Positions 53,315-62,818 of a stretch of 64,000 nt of DNA are shown here, in pieces. Source of the stretch: Tranzscheliella williamsii. Lineage: Eukaryota > Basidiomycota > Ustilaginomycetes > Ustilaginales > Ustilaginaceae. A program made the position numbers and the translations under genes. Each line of letters opens with the position of its first letter. The first letter of the stretch is position 1. Below the pieces are notes generated by a model. The model saw only the letters and a list, made by a program, of their open reading frames with translations. It was not told the DNA's origin and made no database searches. The DNA lies in assembly GCA_023212725.1 (NCBI GenBank), contig JALBYF010000071.1, forward strand, positions 23,878 through 87,877, written 5' to 3'.

Positions 53315-56116
53315 TCAGGTTCGGACAGCGCGCACCATCTTTCCGGAACCCACGTGGCTCGACCGACGCAGCTTGATGTGGAAGTTGTCGCCCGGCGGCC
53401 CAATGTCGATGCCGAGGCCGCCACCGATGATGATGTTGCCGTTGCCGTGGAAGTCACCGCTCTGGCCAGAGCCGAGAGTCTGGTTGTTGCCGATGATGAT
53501 GTTGCCATTGCCGTTGAGGGATCCAGAGTTTCCGGAGCCGACCGTGTTGCCTTCGCCGATAATCAGGTTCAGGTTGCCGTCCCCAGTGCCATCCCCGCTC
53601 GACTTAAGGCCGTTGCCGTTGTCGGAACCGACAGTGTTCTGTCCCAAGCTCAAGTTGCCGTTGCCGTCAGCGGCTCCATTGCCCGAGCCGGAGTTGCCGT
53701 TGCCGTTGCTCGATCCAAGGCGGCCTCCGCCAACATTGAGATTTCCGGTTCCCAGGCCGTTGGCGCTGCCTGAGTTGTGGTTGCCATTGTCGTCGCCAGC
53801 TCCTCGAGCAAAGTTCAGGTTACCGTCTCCAATGCCATTGAGAAACCCGCTGTTGCTGTTGCCGTTTCCATTCCCGTTATCAGAACCCAAGTTGAGGTTG
53901 CCGTCAAGGATTCCGTTGCCGCTGCCAGAGTTGTGGTTTCCGTTCTTGTTGCCGTTGTTGTCGCCAACGTTGCCATTGCCACTGACACCACCATTGCCAA
54001 GACCAGAGTTGTGGTTTCCATTCTTATTACCGTTCTGGTCTCCAAGGTTGGCGTTACCATCTAGAGCCCCGTTACCGGAGCCGAAGTTGTGGTTTCCGTT
54101 CTTGTTCCCGTTCTTGGAGCCGAGATTCAAGTTACCATCACCATCACCGTTAAGGGCGCCGGTGTTGTGGTTGCCATTCTTGTTCCCGTCCTGGCTGCCA
54201 AGATTACCGTTTCCGCCAGCGTTGCCGTTGCCAATGCCGGAGTTGTGGTTTCCGTTCTTGTTCCCGTTGCCCTTTCCGACATTGCCATTGCCGTTAAGAG
54301 ATCCGTCAAGGGAACCTGAATTGTGGTTGCCGTTCTTGCCTCCGTTGTGGGATCCTCCATTGAGGTTGCCGTCGACGTTGCCATTGCCAATGCCAGAGTT
54401 GTGGTTTCCGTTCTTGTTCCCGTTCTTCGAACCAAGGTTCAGGTTACCGTCAACGTTGCCATTGGCAAGGCCGGAGTTGTGGTTGCCATTCTTATTACCG
54501 TTCTGGCTGCCAAGGTTACCGTTTCCGCCAGCGTTGCCGTTGCCAACGCCGGAGTTGTGGTTTCCGTCCCTGTTACCGTTCTTGGTACCAAGGTTCAGAT
54601 TACCGTCAACATTGCCATTGGCAAGGCCGGAGTCGTGATTGCCATTTTTGTTACCGTTCTGTTGGCCAACGTTGCCATTGCCCCCAAGGTTGCCATTTCC
54701 GGTGCCAGAGTTGTGGTTTCCGTTCTTGTTTCCGTTCTTGGATCCAAGATTAAGGTTGCCATCACCGTTGCCGTTCATGGCGCCAGAGTTGTGGTTTCCG
54801 TTCTTGTTACCGTTCTGGCTGCCGAGGTCACCGTTTCCGCCAGCGTTGCCGTTGCCAAGGCCGGTGTTGTGGTTGCCATTCTTGTTTCCATTCTTGGACC
54901 CACCGTTCAGGTTGCCGCCGACGTTACCGTTGCCGTTGCCAAGAAGACCAGAGTTGTGGTTGCCATTCTTGTTACCATTTTGATGGCCGAGGTTACCGTT
55001 TCCGCCAAGATTACCGTTACCGGTGCCGGTGTTGTGGTTACCATTCTTGTTTCCGTTTTTGGATCCGAGGTTAAGGTTACCATCACCGTTACCGTTCAGG
55101 GCGCCGGTATTGTGGTTTCCGTTCTTGTTACCGTTCTGGCCGCCAAGGTTACCGTTTCCGCCAACGTTGCCATTGCCAATGCCGGAGTTGTGGTTTCCGT
55201 TCTTGTTCCCGTTGCCCTTTCCGACATTGCCATTGCCGTTAAGAGATCCGTCAAGGGAACCTGAATTGTAATTGCCATTTTTTTTGCCATTGCCAGACCC
55301 CAGGTTTGCGTTTCCGTCAACGCCGCCGTTGCCGGTACCGGAGTTCTTGTTTCCATTGCCCTTGCCGTTGTTGGAGCCACCATTAAGGTTTCCATCGACT
55401 GAGCCGTCAAGGGACCCGGAGTTCTTGTTACCGTTGCCGTTGCCGTTGCCGTTGCCTAGGTTGCCGTTCCCGCCAACGCTGCCGTTACCATGTCCGGAGT
55501 TCTTGTTTCCGTTGGTCTGACCGTTGCCAGATCCCAGGTTGGCATTGCCGCCTACGCTCCCGTTCCCGGAGCCGGAGTTCTGATTGCCGTTCTTGTTGCC
55601 GTTTCCGGCGCCAGCGTTGAGGTTTCCGGTACCTGAACCATCCAAGGATCCCGGGTTACCATTGCCATTGTTGTTCCCATTGCCGTGATTCAGGTTGCCA
55701 TTGCCACCCAGGGATCCGTTGCCGCTACCGGAATTCTGGTTTCCGTTGTTGTTTCCGTTACTGGTACCTAGGTTGGCGTTGCCTGCACCGGCTCCGTTCC
55801 CAACGCCACGGTTTCCATTTCCATTTACGTTTCCGTTACTGGTACCGACATTTGCATTGCCATCACCAACGCCGTTGACAGAACCGCTGTTACCTCGGCC
55901 ATTGCCTCCACCGTTGGAAGAGCCGTAGGGGCGGTTCGAATTTGAGCTGGGAGATGCGGCGGGGGTCTGCACGCCCCACGGCTTGTGATCGCCTTGCTCA
56001 GAAGCGGGAGCTTTGTGGTTGGTCAACGCGCATGCAGTCTTTGGTGCAGCGTCATGAGCGTATACCAGGGCCAAAGATGCGAACACGAGAAGAGAGGAAG
56101 AGAGTTTGATCTTCAT
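53315..56116 (-). CDS. Secreted Asn/Gly-rich tandem-repeat protein, probable beta-solenoid
   Basis: The frame of 933 residues starts at ATG 56116 with a clear signal peptide (KLSSSLLVFASLALVYA, cleavage likely after residue 20). A linker of about 65 residues has the only Cys of the N-terminal region (C29). From residue 86 to 817 there are 28 units of 26 residues following GN-x-N-x-G-x-x-NGNKNGNHNSG-x-GNG-xxx; two units carry small insertions. Then come four diverged units, with hydrophobic GNGNIIIG cores of 22 residues in the last ones, and a basic tail (IKLRRSSHVGSGKMVRAVRT). Such regularly spaced Asn and Gly suggest a right-handed beta-solenoid with Asn ladders; pentapeptide-like (NxGxGN) repeats are the nearest pattern I know. 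The function is unknown: cell-wall structural, adhesive or ice/surface-binding roles are only guesses. No membrane anchor is visible. Confidence 0.85.
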   Translation of the reverse strand: MKIKLSSSLLVFASLALVYAHDAAPKTACALTNHKAPASEQGDHKPWGVQTPAASPSSNSNRPYGSSNGGGNGRGNSGSVNGVGDGNANVGTSNGNVNGNGNRGVGNGAGAGNANLGTSNGNNNGNQNSGSGNGSLGGNGNLNHGNGNNNGNGNPGSLDGSGTGNLNAGAGNGNKNGNQNSGSGNGSVGGNANLGSGNGQTNGNKNSGHGNGSVGGNGNLGNGNGNGNGNKNSGSLDGSVDGNLNGGSNNGKGNGNKNSGTGNGGVDGNANLGSGNGKKNGNYNSGSLDGSLNGNGNVGKGNGNKNGNHNSGIGNGNVGGNGNLGGQNGNKNGNHNTGALNGNGDGNLNLGSKNGNKNGNHNTGTGNGNLGGNGNLGHQNGNKNGNHNSGLLGNGNGNVGGNLNGGSKNGNKNGNHNTGLGNGNAGGNGDLGSQNGNKNGNHNSGAMNGNGDGNLNLGSKNGNKNGNHNSGTGNGNLGGNGNVGQQNGNKNGNHDSGLANGNVDGNLNLGTKNGNRDGNHNSGVGNGNAGGNGNLGSQNGNKNGNHNSGLANGNVDGNLNLGSKNGNKNGNHNSGIGNGNVDGNLNGGSHNGGKNGNHNSGSLDGSLNGNGNVGKGNGNKNGNHNSGIGNGNAGGNGNLGSQDGNKNGNHNTGALNGDGDGNLNLGSKNGNKNGNHNFGSGNGALDGNANLGDQNGNKNGNHNSGLGNGGVSGNGNVGDNNGNKNGNHNSGSGNGILDGNLNLGSDNGNGNGNSNSGFLNGIGDGNLNFARGAGDDNGNHNSGSANGLGTGNLNVGGGRLGSSNGNGNSGSGNGAADGNGNLSLGQNTVGSDNGNGLKSSGDGTGDGNLNLIIGEGNTVGSGNSGSLNGNGNIIIGNNQTLGSGQSGDFHGNGNIIIGGGLGIDIGPPGDNFHIKLRRSSHVGSGKMVRAVRT
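53666..55861 (-). repeat. 78-base tandem repeat array, 28 coding units, with a 12-unit higher-order duplication
   Basis: Units are in frame and 78 bases long, except one of 87 and one of 81. Units 8-11 and 20-23 are near-identical, and the sequence around 54255-54325 recurs at 55200-55270 exactly 945 bases away. That distance equals twelve units plus the 9-base insertion. This points to expansion by unequal recombination of multi-unit blocks. Confidence 0.9.
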
Positions 56117-59100
56117 CCTGAACGTCGTTCAAGCGGAGATGAAACCGGTAAAAGGACTGTGAGGGCGAAGGAGCGACTATGAAGGACGGAAGGAGATGGG
56201 GCGTCCCAACCTTTAGCAGAGCCTCCTTTTAAGTTCCTTTCACTGCCACGACGGAGGAGTTTCCAGCCTTAGGCCATGTAGTGAAAGCGGCAGCATTCTA
56301 TGGTTCCGGATGGGATCTCTGGATCGGTATGACTGGGCACTATGTGAGTCGACGTTACTAGAGCGAGTATGCAGCCCTGGCTTCCAAAAAGCCATGGATT
56401 TCGTGGCGAACGGGCGAAGCACACATTGCAGTAGCTGAACGACCGTCGTACAGCACGGCAACCGAGGGGCCGCTTGCAATGAAGAGGTTCATGTCTAAGG
56501 TTGTCGAGCCTCTGAACTAGGTTGGGAGATGTCTTGACAGGCAGAGTACAGCTGCTTGGAGGTAGGCAGACTGACTAGTGCAAGTTGGTTCGGCATCCGG
56601 AAACTCGGCAGGCATCAGTGCATTGGGGCGTGAGAGAAGATGGGTACAACCTGGCCTAAGCCTGAAGCTGAAGAGGAGCACGGTCAGACTGCGTAGACCT
56701 GGAAACCTCGTCGTCTGCAGGGGAGGGGGCTGTACTTACGAGGGATAGCCACGCCAGGAAGCGGAGTGGGTCGACAGCGAGGGCTTTGTGCGAGACGTGA
56801 ACTGAAATTGCTGTTGATGGGGGTCATGTTACGCAGCAGCATCGGGCGATACTAGACAGAGCATCCGATTTTGCAGAAAAGAGAAGCTAATGCAGGTTTC
56901 ATCAGACTGTCCGCTTAGGCGTGTCTTTACAGCAATATCCTGGCTTGGCTCGTTCTTCCTAGGCTGAAGGTTGAGGCGAGAGTGCGGGGAATGTTCGCCA
57001 TGCGAAGCAAGATGCCTTTCTGGATAGATCTAGGTCGAGTGCAGATCTTACTTTCGCCCGCAGCCCGCCGCGCAGCCCACCGCAGTCCTTGCTCGTCTCT
57101 GGACTCGGTTAGAATTTGCAGATCTCGGAGATGCAAACCGACATGCATAAGGAAGCCTGCTCGTCCGCAAAGAACACTCGCCATGGGAAAATTTCCCCTG
57201 TTTCCCCTGCAGAACAGGGCAGCAACCACCACAACCTACCTTCTTAGACGAGCATCGTGGCTTACCGGACCATTCTGGACATGCTAAGCAGAGCGAGCTA
57301 CAGCCCAGCTCGTTTACGCCCGCTGAACACGGGCACAATTGTATGTGCAGCCGCGTCTTCAGTGGTCCGACCTGCCGACGTTGTCGAAGAACTCGTCTAG
57401 AGTAACCATAGGAGCGCGCGGGTGTTCCTCACCATGGACGTGCAATGCATGAGGGGACTTCCATCCGTCTCGAGTATGTGCAAAGGCAGAGAGACAAGGT
57501 GACTGCGTTGTCGTCCTTGCTGTGCCGTTCGGAGGGATAGTAGTGGGACAGGTTCACCCCATCGACACAGCATTCTGGCGCTGCCTTGCGTGTCAGTATC
57601 TTGGAGAACCGCGAATCGAGGGCTCCTGGCTTGACGAGAGGGCAATGCACGCACAGGACAAGCACAATAGGTTCACAAGCGGGGATACAATGTTGCCAGG
57701 CCGAGCGCATAGCCAAAATCGGCTAATGTGCCTATTAGCGCCACGCAGCCCGGCTGCAGCGCCACCATCACTTGGCGGGCAACAGTCAGGTATCAGGAGT
57801 TGAGCTAGCATGGCACCGAGTTTGAAGACGTGCTTCCATCACAGGCTTATGGCTGGGCAGCGGCTTTCACAAAAGCGGCATACTGAACGCTAGTCGCAGC
57901 CGCATCCGCAACAGAGACGCAGCCACAGCCTTGCTCGTGCTGTCATCGCTATCTTCTTGATTGTGTTCAAGAACGTTCTGTAGCCCATAATTTCGCTATT
58001 GAACACGTTCAGCATCGCCTGCACATGTGCCCTCAAGCATAGGTAGTTTGCACGCAAGTATCGCGCAAGTATCGCGCAAGTATCGCGCAAGTAGAAACTC
58101 GTTGGCATCAGATAATGCCTACGTACTCTGCACTGTTTTGATTACTGTGACTGGTATCTCCTTCGAGTGGAAGCTGGTAGAGCAGAGCCACCACAGAGTT
58201 CCGACTGCGGTCTCTGGCATATGTAGCACCCTGAGCAAACGCTTTGTGGGTCAAGCCAAGGCTGCGCTAGATGACTTGCCGAGCGCTTATTCGCCTATGG
58301 CCGCACCCAATGTGACTGCGCACGACCGTTTGTTGGGGCTGGGGAGTGGTGAAATGTGAACCCTCTTTGAGCCTGCCCATTATGGAAGTATTAGGCAGGC
58401 TCAGTATGACTACCATCGCAACCAAGTTCCGCTTGCTGAGAGGCCCGCGGGTCAAACAGGAGGCGGTTACAGTTGCGCATGCCGCACTCATACTCGCGCC
58501 TCATATGCATTGTCCTGATGCATTGGCCTTATGCAGTGCCTTATGCAATGCGGTGATGGCTTGGTCGCGACCCTCTTCCGGCCGTATGCACTTCTTTTCT
58601 TCTCTTGTCACCAGTGATGACCAAGGTGTTGCAACATTTCATCCATATGTAGGAGGACCTTTCTCTTGCCTAGATATTTGTCGGCGTTGTTACTTTTGTT
58701 TCTAGCTTTCTCGCGCGAGTCACAAGAAAGAAATCGGTGATTGCCGATGGGTTGTGATGTCTAAGTCGCGAGTTGCCGACAGACCCAAAATCCAATCACG
58801 CGTCCGTTATTTCCCGACTCTTGCCTAGGCTTCTGTTCGGGTAGAATACCTTAAGTAGCTTGTCTTTTGCGACCCGGTTCGGAATCAACTTATGATCAGA
58901 CACCCCGATAGAGCAGCACCCGAGCCAGGAAGGTTGCTTTGATAGTGGACACGAAGGTCGAAGGCCGGTGCTAGCCAGTGACTGTGCCAATCAGCTAGAG
59001 ATCGGTATGACTTCCGGGCCGGCAACATTCGGGCCAAGGCTACGACTAAACCTTTACTTATCGTATCAACTAGTTCTTCAATTGAGGTGGTTGTAGAGAA

Positions 59101-59425
59101 TCGTTGAAGTCGCAGCTGTAACATTTTCAAGATTCAATTCGAGACGGAAGGACCGGAGCGCGGCAAAGGAAGAGCTGTAGTTACTTCAGATTTCAACAAT
59201 GGCAGAGATTTAATTCACCAAATTCGCAGAGATCGTTTGCCTTGCGATAGATACAGAAGTTTGTCGTTCATGATTCATAGGCACGTTCGCGGTCTTGGGA
59301 GAAGAATCACCTTTGCCTATCGCTAGTCGTTGGGTCGCTCGCACTTCCGCCTCCACCACCATCATCATCACCCTAATTCAGCCCTCCTATCCTTCGTAGC
59401 AACTGCTATCGTACGGTTCGCAATC
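56117..59425. other. 3.3-kb gene desert between the repeat-protein gene and MIR1
   Basis: The left end is the promoter of the repeat-protein gene (a CTTTTAAG element lies about 110 bases before its ATG). The right end is the MIR1 promoter. Between them, open frames of 60-120 residues overlap on both strands, without recognisable domains or plausible exon chains. An 11-base tandem repeat lies at 58054-58093. Low gene content and a sequence unlike its neighbours suggest decayed or lineage-specific DNA. Confidence 0.6.
58054..58093. repeat. 11-base tandem repeat GCAAGTATCGC, about 3.6 copies
   Basis: Three perfect units and a partial fourth stand head to tail in otherwise featureless DNA. Confidence 0.9.
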
Positions 59426-60740
59426 ATGGCTACCTTCTCCGAGCGATTCACCAAGGGTGCTTACCCTGTCCATTCCGTGGCTGAAGCCCTCAAGCCCGCT
59501 CCGCGAGGCGTTGACCTTTACTCCCGCTTCTTCCTCGCCGGTGCTCTCTGCTGGTAAGTATTCTCCTTTTGCCTCCTGCATTCTAACCTCCTTTTTGGCG
59601 CGTAGCTTTGCAGTGCGCAAAGCCCGTTGCGGCGCCATGGCAGCCTCGTTTCCGGCGGCTGTTCACCTGGTCCAAATGCTTGGCTTGCTATTCACTTTCG
59701 CAGCCAGTCAACCGATCAAGCCATGCCGCGGCCAGCCTCGTGAGATCGACGGCTGTTGCTGCATCGGCCAGACAGGCAGAGTCTCTTTCATACGCTTTGG
59801 ATTTTGTAGTATGGCCGATAGTTTGCCCGACGGGAGACTAACTTTTCGCGTTTCTTCCGTCTTTCCTCTTGATCTGTACGCCAGCTCCGTCACGCATGGC
59901 GCTGTCACTCCCATCGATGTCGTGAAGACTCGAATTCAACTTGAGCCTACCGTCTACAACAAGGGTATGATTGGCGGCTTCCGACAGGTCATTGCCAAGG
60001 AGGGTGCCGGTGCCCTTCTCACCGGTCTTGGTCCCACCGTTCTCGGTTACTTCCTCCAGGGTGGCTTCAAGTTTGGCGGTTACGAGCTCTTCAAGAAGAT
60101 CTTTGTTTCCCAAATGGACAATGACACCGCCGTCAACAACCGAATGGCCATCTACCTCGGTGCCTCCGCTGCCGCCGAGTTCTTCGCCGACATTGCCCTC
60201 TGCCCGCTTGAGGCCACCCGTATCCGACTGGTCTCCCAGCCCACCTTCGCCAACGGTCTCGCCGGCGGCTTCGCCAAGATTGCTCGTGAAGAGGGTCTTG
60301 GTGGATTCTACGCCGGTTTCGGTCCGATCCTCTTCAAGCAGATCCCTTACAACATGGCCAAGTTCGCCACCATGGAGGTCGTCCTCGAGAACGCCATCAA
60401 GGCCTACGGAAAGCCCAAGTCCGAGCTCTCTGGCGGAGAAGCCACTGTGCTCAATCTCGGATCGGGTCTTCTTGCCGGTTTCGCCGCCGCCACCATCTCG
60501 CAGCCTGCCGACACTCTCCTCTCCAAGATCAACAAGCAGAAGGCTCTTCCCGGTGAGACTATCACCAGCCGACTCACCAAGATGGCCGGCGAGCTTGGTT
60601 TCCGAGGCCTCTTTGGCGGTCTGCCCACCCGTCTCTTTATGATCGGTACCATCACTGCTGGTCAGTTCACCATCTATGGAAGCCTCAAGTCGGCGCTTGA
60701 CGTCTCGCACTCCACCGTAGAGATCAGCAAGTCTGCCTAA
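59426..60740 (+). CDS. MIR1: Mitochondrial phosphate carrier
   Basis: The carrier brings phosphate with a proton into the mitochondrial matrix for ATP synthesis, so it supplies ATP3's complex. Exons are 59426-59553 and 59885-60740; the 331-base GT-AG intron restores [20 protein letters not shown] and gives 327 residues. The three mitochondrial-carrier repeats have signatures [20 protein letters not shown] and [10 protein letters not shown]. The GIHAGLTP-like region of phosphate carriers is represented by [20 protein letters not shown], where T and H precede the first signature as in the family. The intron happens to stay open in one frame, so an unspliced reading gives a misleading longer N-terminus. 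The coding sequence is strongly biased to C-ending codons, as expected for an abundant protein. Confidence 0.96.
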
Positions 60741-62078
60741 TGGTAGACGGATGACTGTTTTGTACCTAGATTTGAGCTGTGCTGAGCGCGTTCTTACCAC
60801 CGCGCTGTCACTGTTCACCACCTGTATCCTGTCTCTGCAATACTTCCCTTGCATCTCAAAAGATAACCGTAGCAGCTTCTATGTCCATTTATGTCTTATC
60901 TACTGGCCCGTCCTTCCCTATAAGAAGCTTATTGGTTGGCGGCCGGTCTTCTGCGGTCAGTTGTGTGCTACTACTGGCGGCATTGTCAGGATCTGCTCGA
61001 TGGCTAAACACTGCCAAGCTGAGCATGCTCAAGGGATGAGGTGACGTTTAGCTGCAGGCAGCCATGGCGCCGATGTCGGGACAGCGGAGGATCAGATTTC
61101 AAAGCGAGCCATCACATGACTTCAGTAGGATGTCTGCGTGGCATGCACCACACCTTTTCGCTGGCCCACGCTTTACGGCATGACACCGTCAACCACCAGG
61201 TGGCGATCAGGCACTGTAGACGTGTTATTGTCCTGAATGGGTGTATCGAGACAGTCGTCAACATTCGTTATTGAAACCGCAGAGTAGCCATCCTTTCGCG
61301 AAGCCAGCATGCGCTTCTAATGAGGTTGGGGAGGGTGAGGTGATGCATCCAATGCATCATACTCGGGAGGACTCGACGTTCGACAAGATTCGGAAGGGCC
61401 CGACATGACCTAGGATGCAGATTTGCAAGGGTGGATGAATGGGCGGACGAAAGGGTGGGAAACGAAGAAGCTGGGCATACGTTGTGGGTCTCTGATAAGA
61501 GACGCTGGCAAGCTCTTCGAGATAGGAGAATCATGAGCACGCAGACGAAGTCACGAAGCAACCTTTTGTACAGAAGTGGCCTTGCATGGTTGTGAAGGCG
61601 GATATCGCACCGCAGAATGACCGCTCTTACGCTAAGCGCCTAGCGCGTGCACAGCCCTATACATGCGTGTTACTTTTGTTCTTTTTCCATCGGTGCTTCT
61701 ATACCGCCGGTTGACGCTCATACGACGGTCACCTTATCACGAGACTATACCTAGGCCCTGACTGACGAGGCCCATTGCGGAAGAAGTTGAGCACGCTAAA
61801 GCTTCCTGATCTGAAGAGACGCCTGCATTTGTGTCCCGACTGCCAGATTCGGCACAAGCGACATACTGGTACACTCGCCGGTCTGCCGCTTCTAGAACGT
61901 TGTCTGCGTGGACCGCACCGCCGCTGCAACAGGATTGAAACAACCGCCCGTGCGGCGAAGGGTCTGCCCGGTGAGAGAGACATGATCGGAGCAAGGGGTG
62001 ATTGTTCTGTAGCGTCCTAGCTATCTTACATACTGTGACTTACAGGCACAATTATTAGGTAGATTGTAGGATCATGAC
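60741..62078. other. Convergent intergenic stretch between MIR1 and the DUF1993 gene
   Basis: These 1.34 kb contain the two 3' UTRs. Small frames (for example 61041-61274 plus, 61268-61561 minus) lack any domain. No RNA gene or repeat is recognised. Confidence 0.5.
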
Positions 62079-62585
62079 TCAAAGGTAGTCGCTGACGAAG
62101 CTTCGGCTCCAATCTCTTTTCCCGAGTGGCACGCCCTCTTTCCTCAGGATGGCGTAAGCCATAGAGACATGAAAGTAAATGTTGGGCATATTTAGTAATG
62201 CAACGACCGCCTTGACGGGGACCTCTTTGACCACATCGCGAACAGAAGTCGTAGTTTTGGTCTCGCCTAGCGTATCAACAGTTTCTTTGTTGGTCTGGTC
62301 AAGCGCAATTATAGCCTGCTGAATGCGCACATGCATCTTCTCGTACGTATCAAGGTCCTCTACGGGCTCGGTATAATCCTGGCCGGACAGCTTTGCTGCC
62401 AGCGCCTGCGCCTGAGAGGCGGCGTAATGAACCTGAAAAGTCAGAGGCTTCATGTCATCAACGAGACGCGCAGCGAAAAAAGTCGCTGAATTGGAGTGCT
62501 TCTCGGCCTCGGTTAGCATCCTGTCAAGGGAGATGAGAGCGCACCTTGCCATTACAACAGTGGCATCGTAGAGAGAATAAGTCAT
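62079..62585 (-). CDS. DUF1993 family protein
   Basis: From ATG 62585 the protein has 168 residues (MTYSLYDATVVMARCALISL onwards). The pattern MxxSLYDATV, the LDRMLTEAEKH helix, FFAARLVDDMKPLTFQV, and LPFxx-type VRDVVKEVPVKAVVALLNMP near the C-terminus matches the DUF1993 helical bundle found in fungi and bacteria (DinB-like fold). No function is established for the family. The open frame extends 174 codons upstream, but that part contains the tandem repeat and TATA element and is unlikely to be translated. Location should be cytosolic, as there is no targeting signal. Confidence 0.85.
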   Translation of the reverse strand: MTYSLYDATVVMARCALISLDRMLTEAEKHSNSATFFAARLVDDMKPLTFQVHYAASQAQALAAKLSGQDYTEPVEDLDTYEKMHVRIQQAIIALDQTNKETVDTLGETKTTTSVRDVVKEVPVKAVVALLNMPNIYFHVSMAYAILRKEGVPLGKRDWSRSFVSDYL

Positions 62586-62683
62586 AGTGAATGGCGATTG
62601 TGGGTCGAGGGCTAACGCTGAACTTCGTAGCTGCTGTGTGATAAGTGGAAAGAGCGACAAGTGAGATGTATCTACAGGTGCTC

Positions 62684-62690
62684 TATATAT
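62684..62690 (-). promoter_or_regulatory. TATA box of the DUF1993 gene
   Basis: On the minus strand the element reads CATATATAGAGC, about 100 bases before the ATG. It is one of the few clear TATA boxes in the window and fits a regulated promoter. Confidence 0.6.
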
Positions 62691-62766
62691 GGGGTGGAAA
62701 GTCGGTACGTCCAGCAGTATGGTGGGCCGGCTTCGCTTCCTGATTTGTTGTGCTCTCCGGGCTGCC

Positions 62767-62818
62767 GAGTTGGTGACTCGAGTTGGTGACTCGAGTTGGT
62801 GACTCGAGTTGGTGACTC
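62767..62818. repeat. Four perfect tandem 13-base units containing TGACTC
   Basis: GAGTTGGTGACTC occurs four times head to tail, 80-130 bases upstream of the TATA box of the DUF1993 gene. Each unit carries TGACTC, the core of bZIP (Gcn4/AP-1 type) sites, and junctions read TGACTCGAG. It may be a multi-site upstream activating sequence, or just a minisatellite. Confidence 0.85.

Noticed and set aside
53373..55264. Long open frames (421 and 313 residues) antisense to the Asn/Gly repeat gene
   Set aside because: They mirror the 78-base repeat: Asn/Gly codons read backwards give Pro/Leu or Val/Ala runs without stops. They lack a signal, domain or plausible start.
53666..55861. Regular repeats resembling a CRISPR array
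   Set aside because: Units are in-frame coding repeats of 78 bases with no unique spacers, in a eukaryote.
59457..59884. Alternative long N-terminus of MIR1 reading through the intron
   Set aside because: The GT-AG splice 59554-59884 restores the conserved carrier N-terminus in phase; the read-through sequence is not carrier-like.
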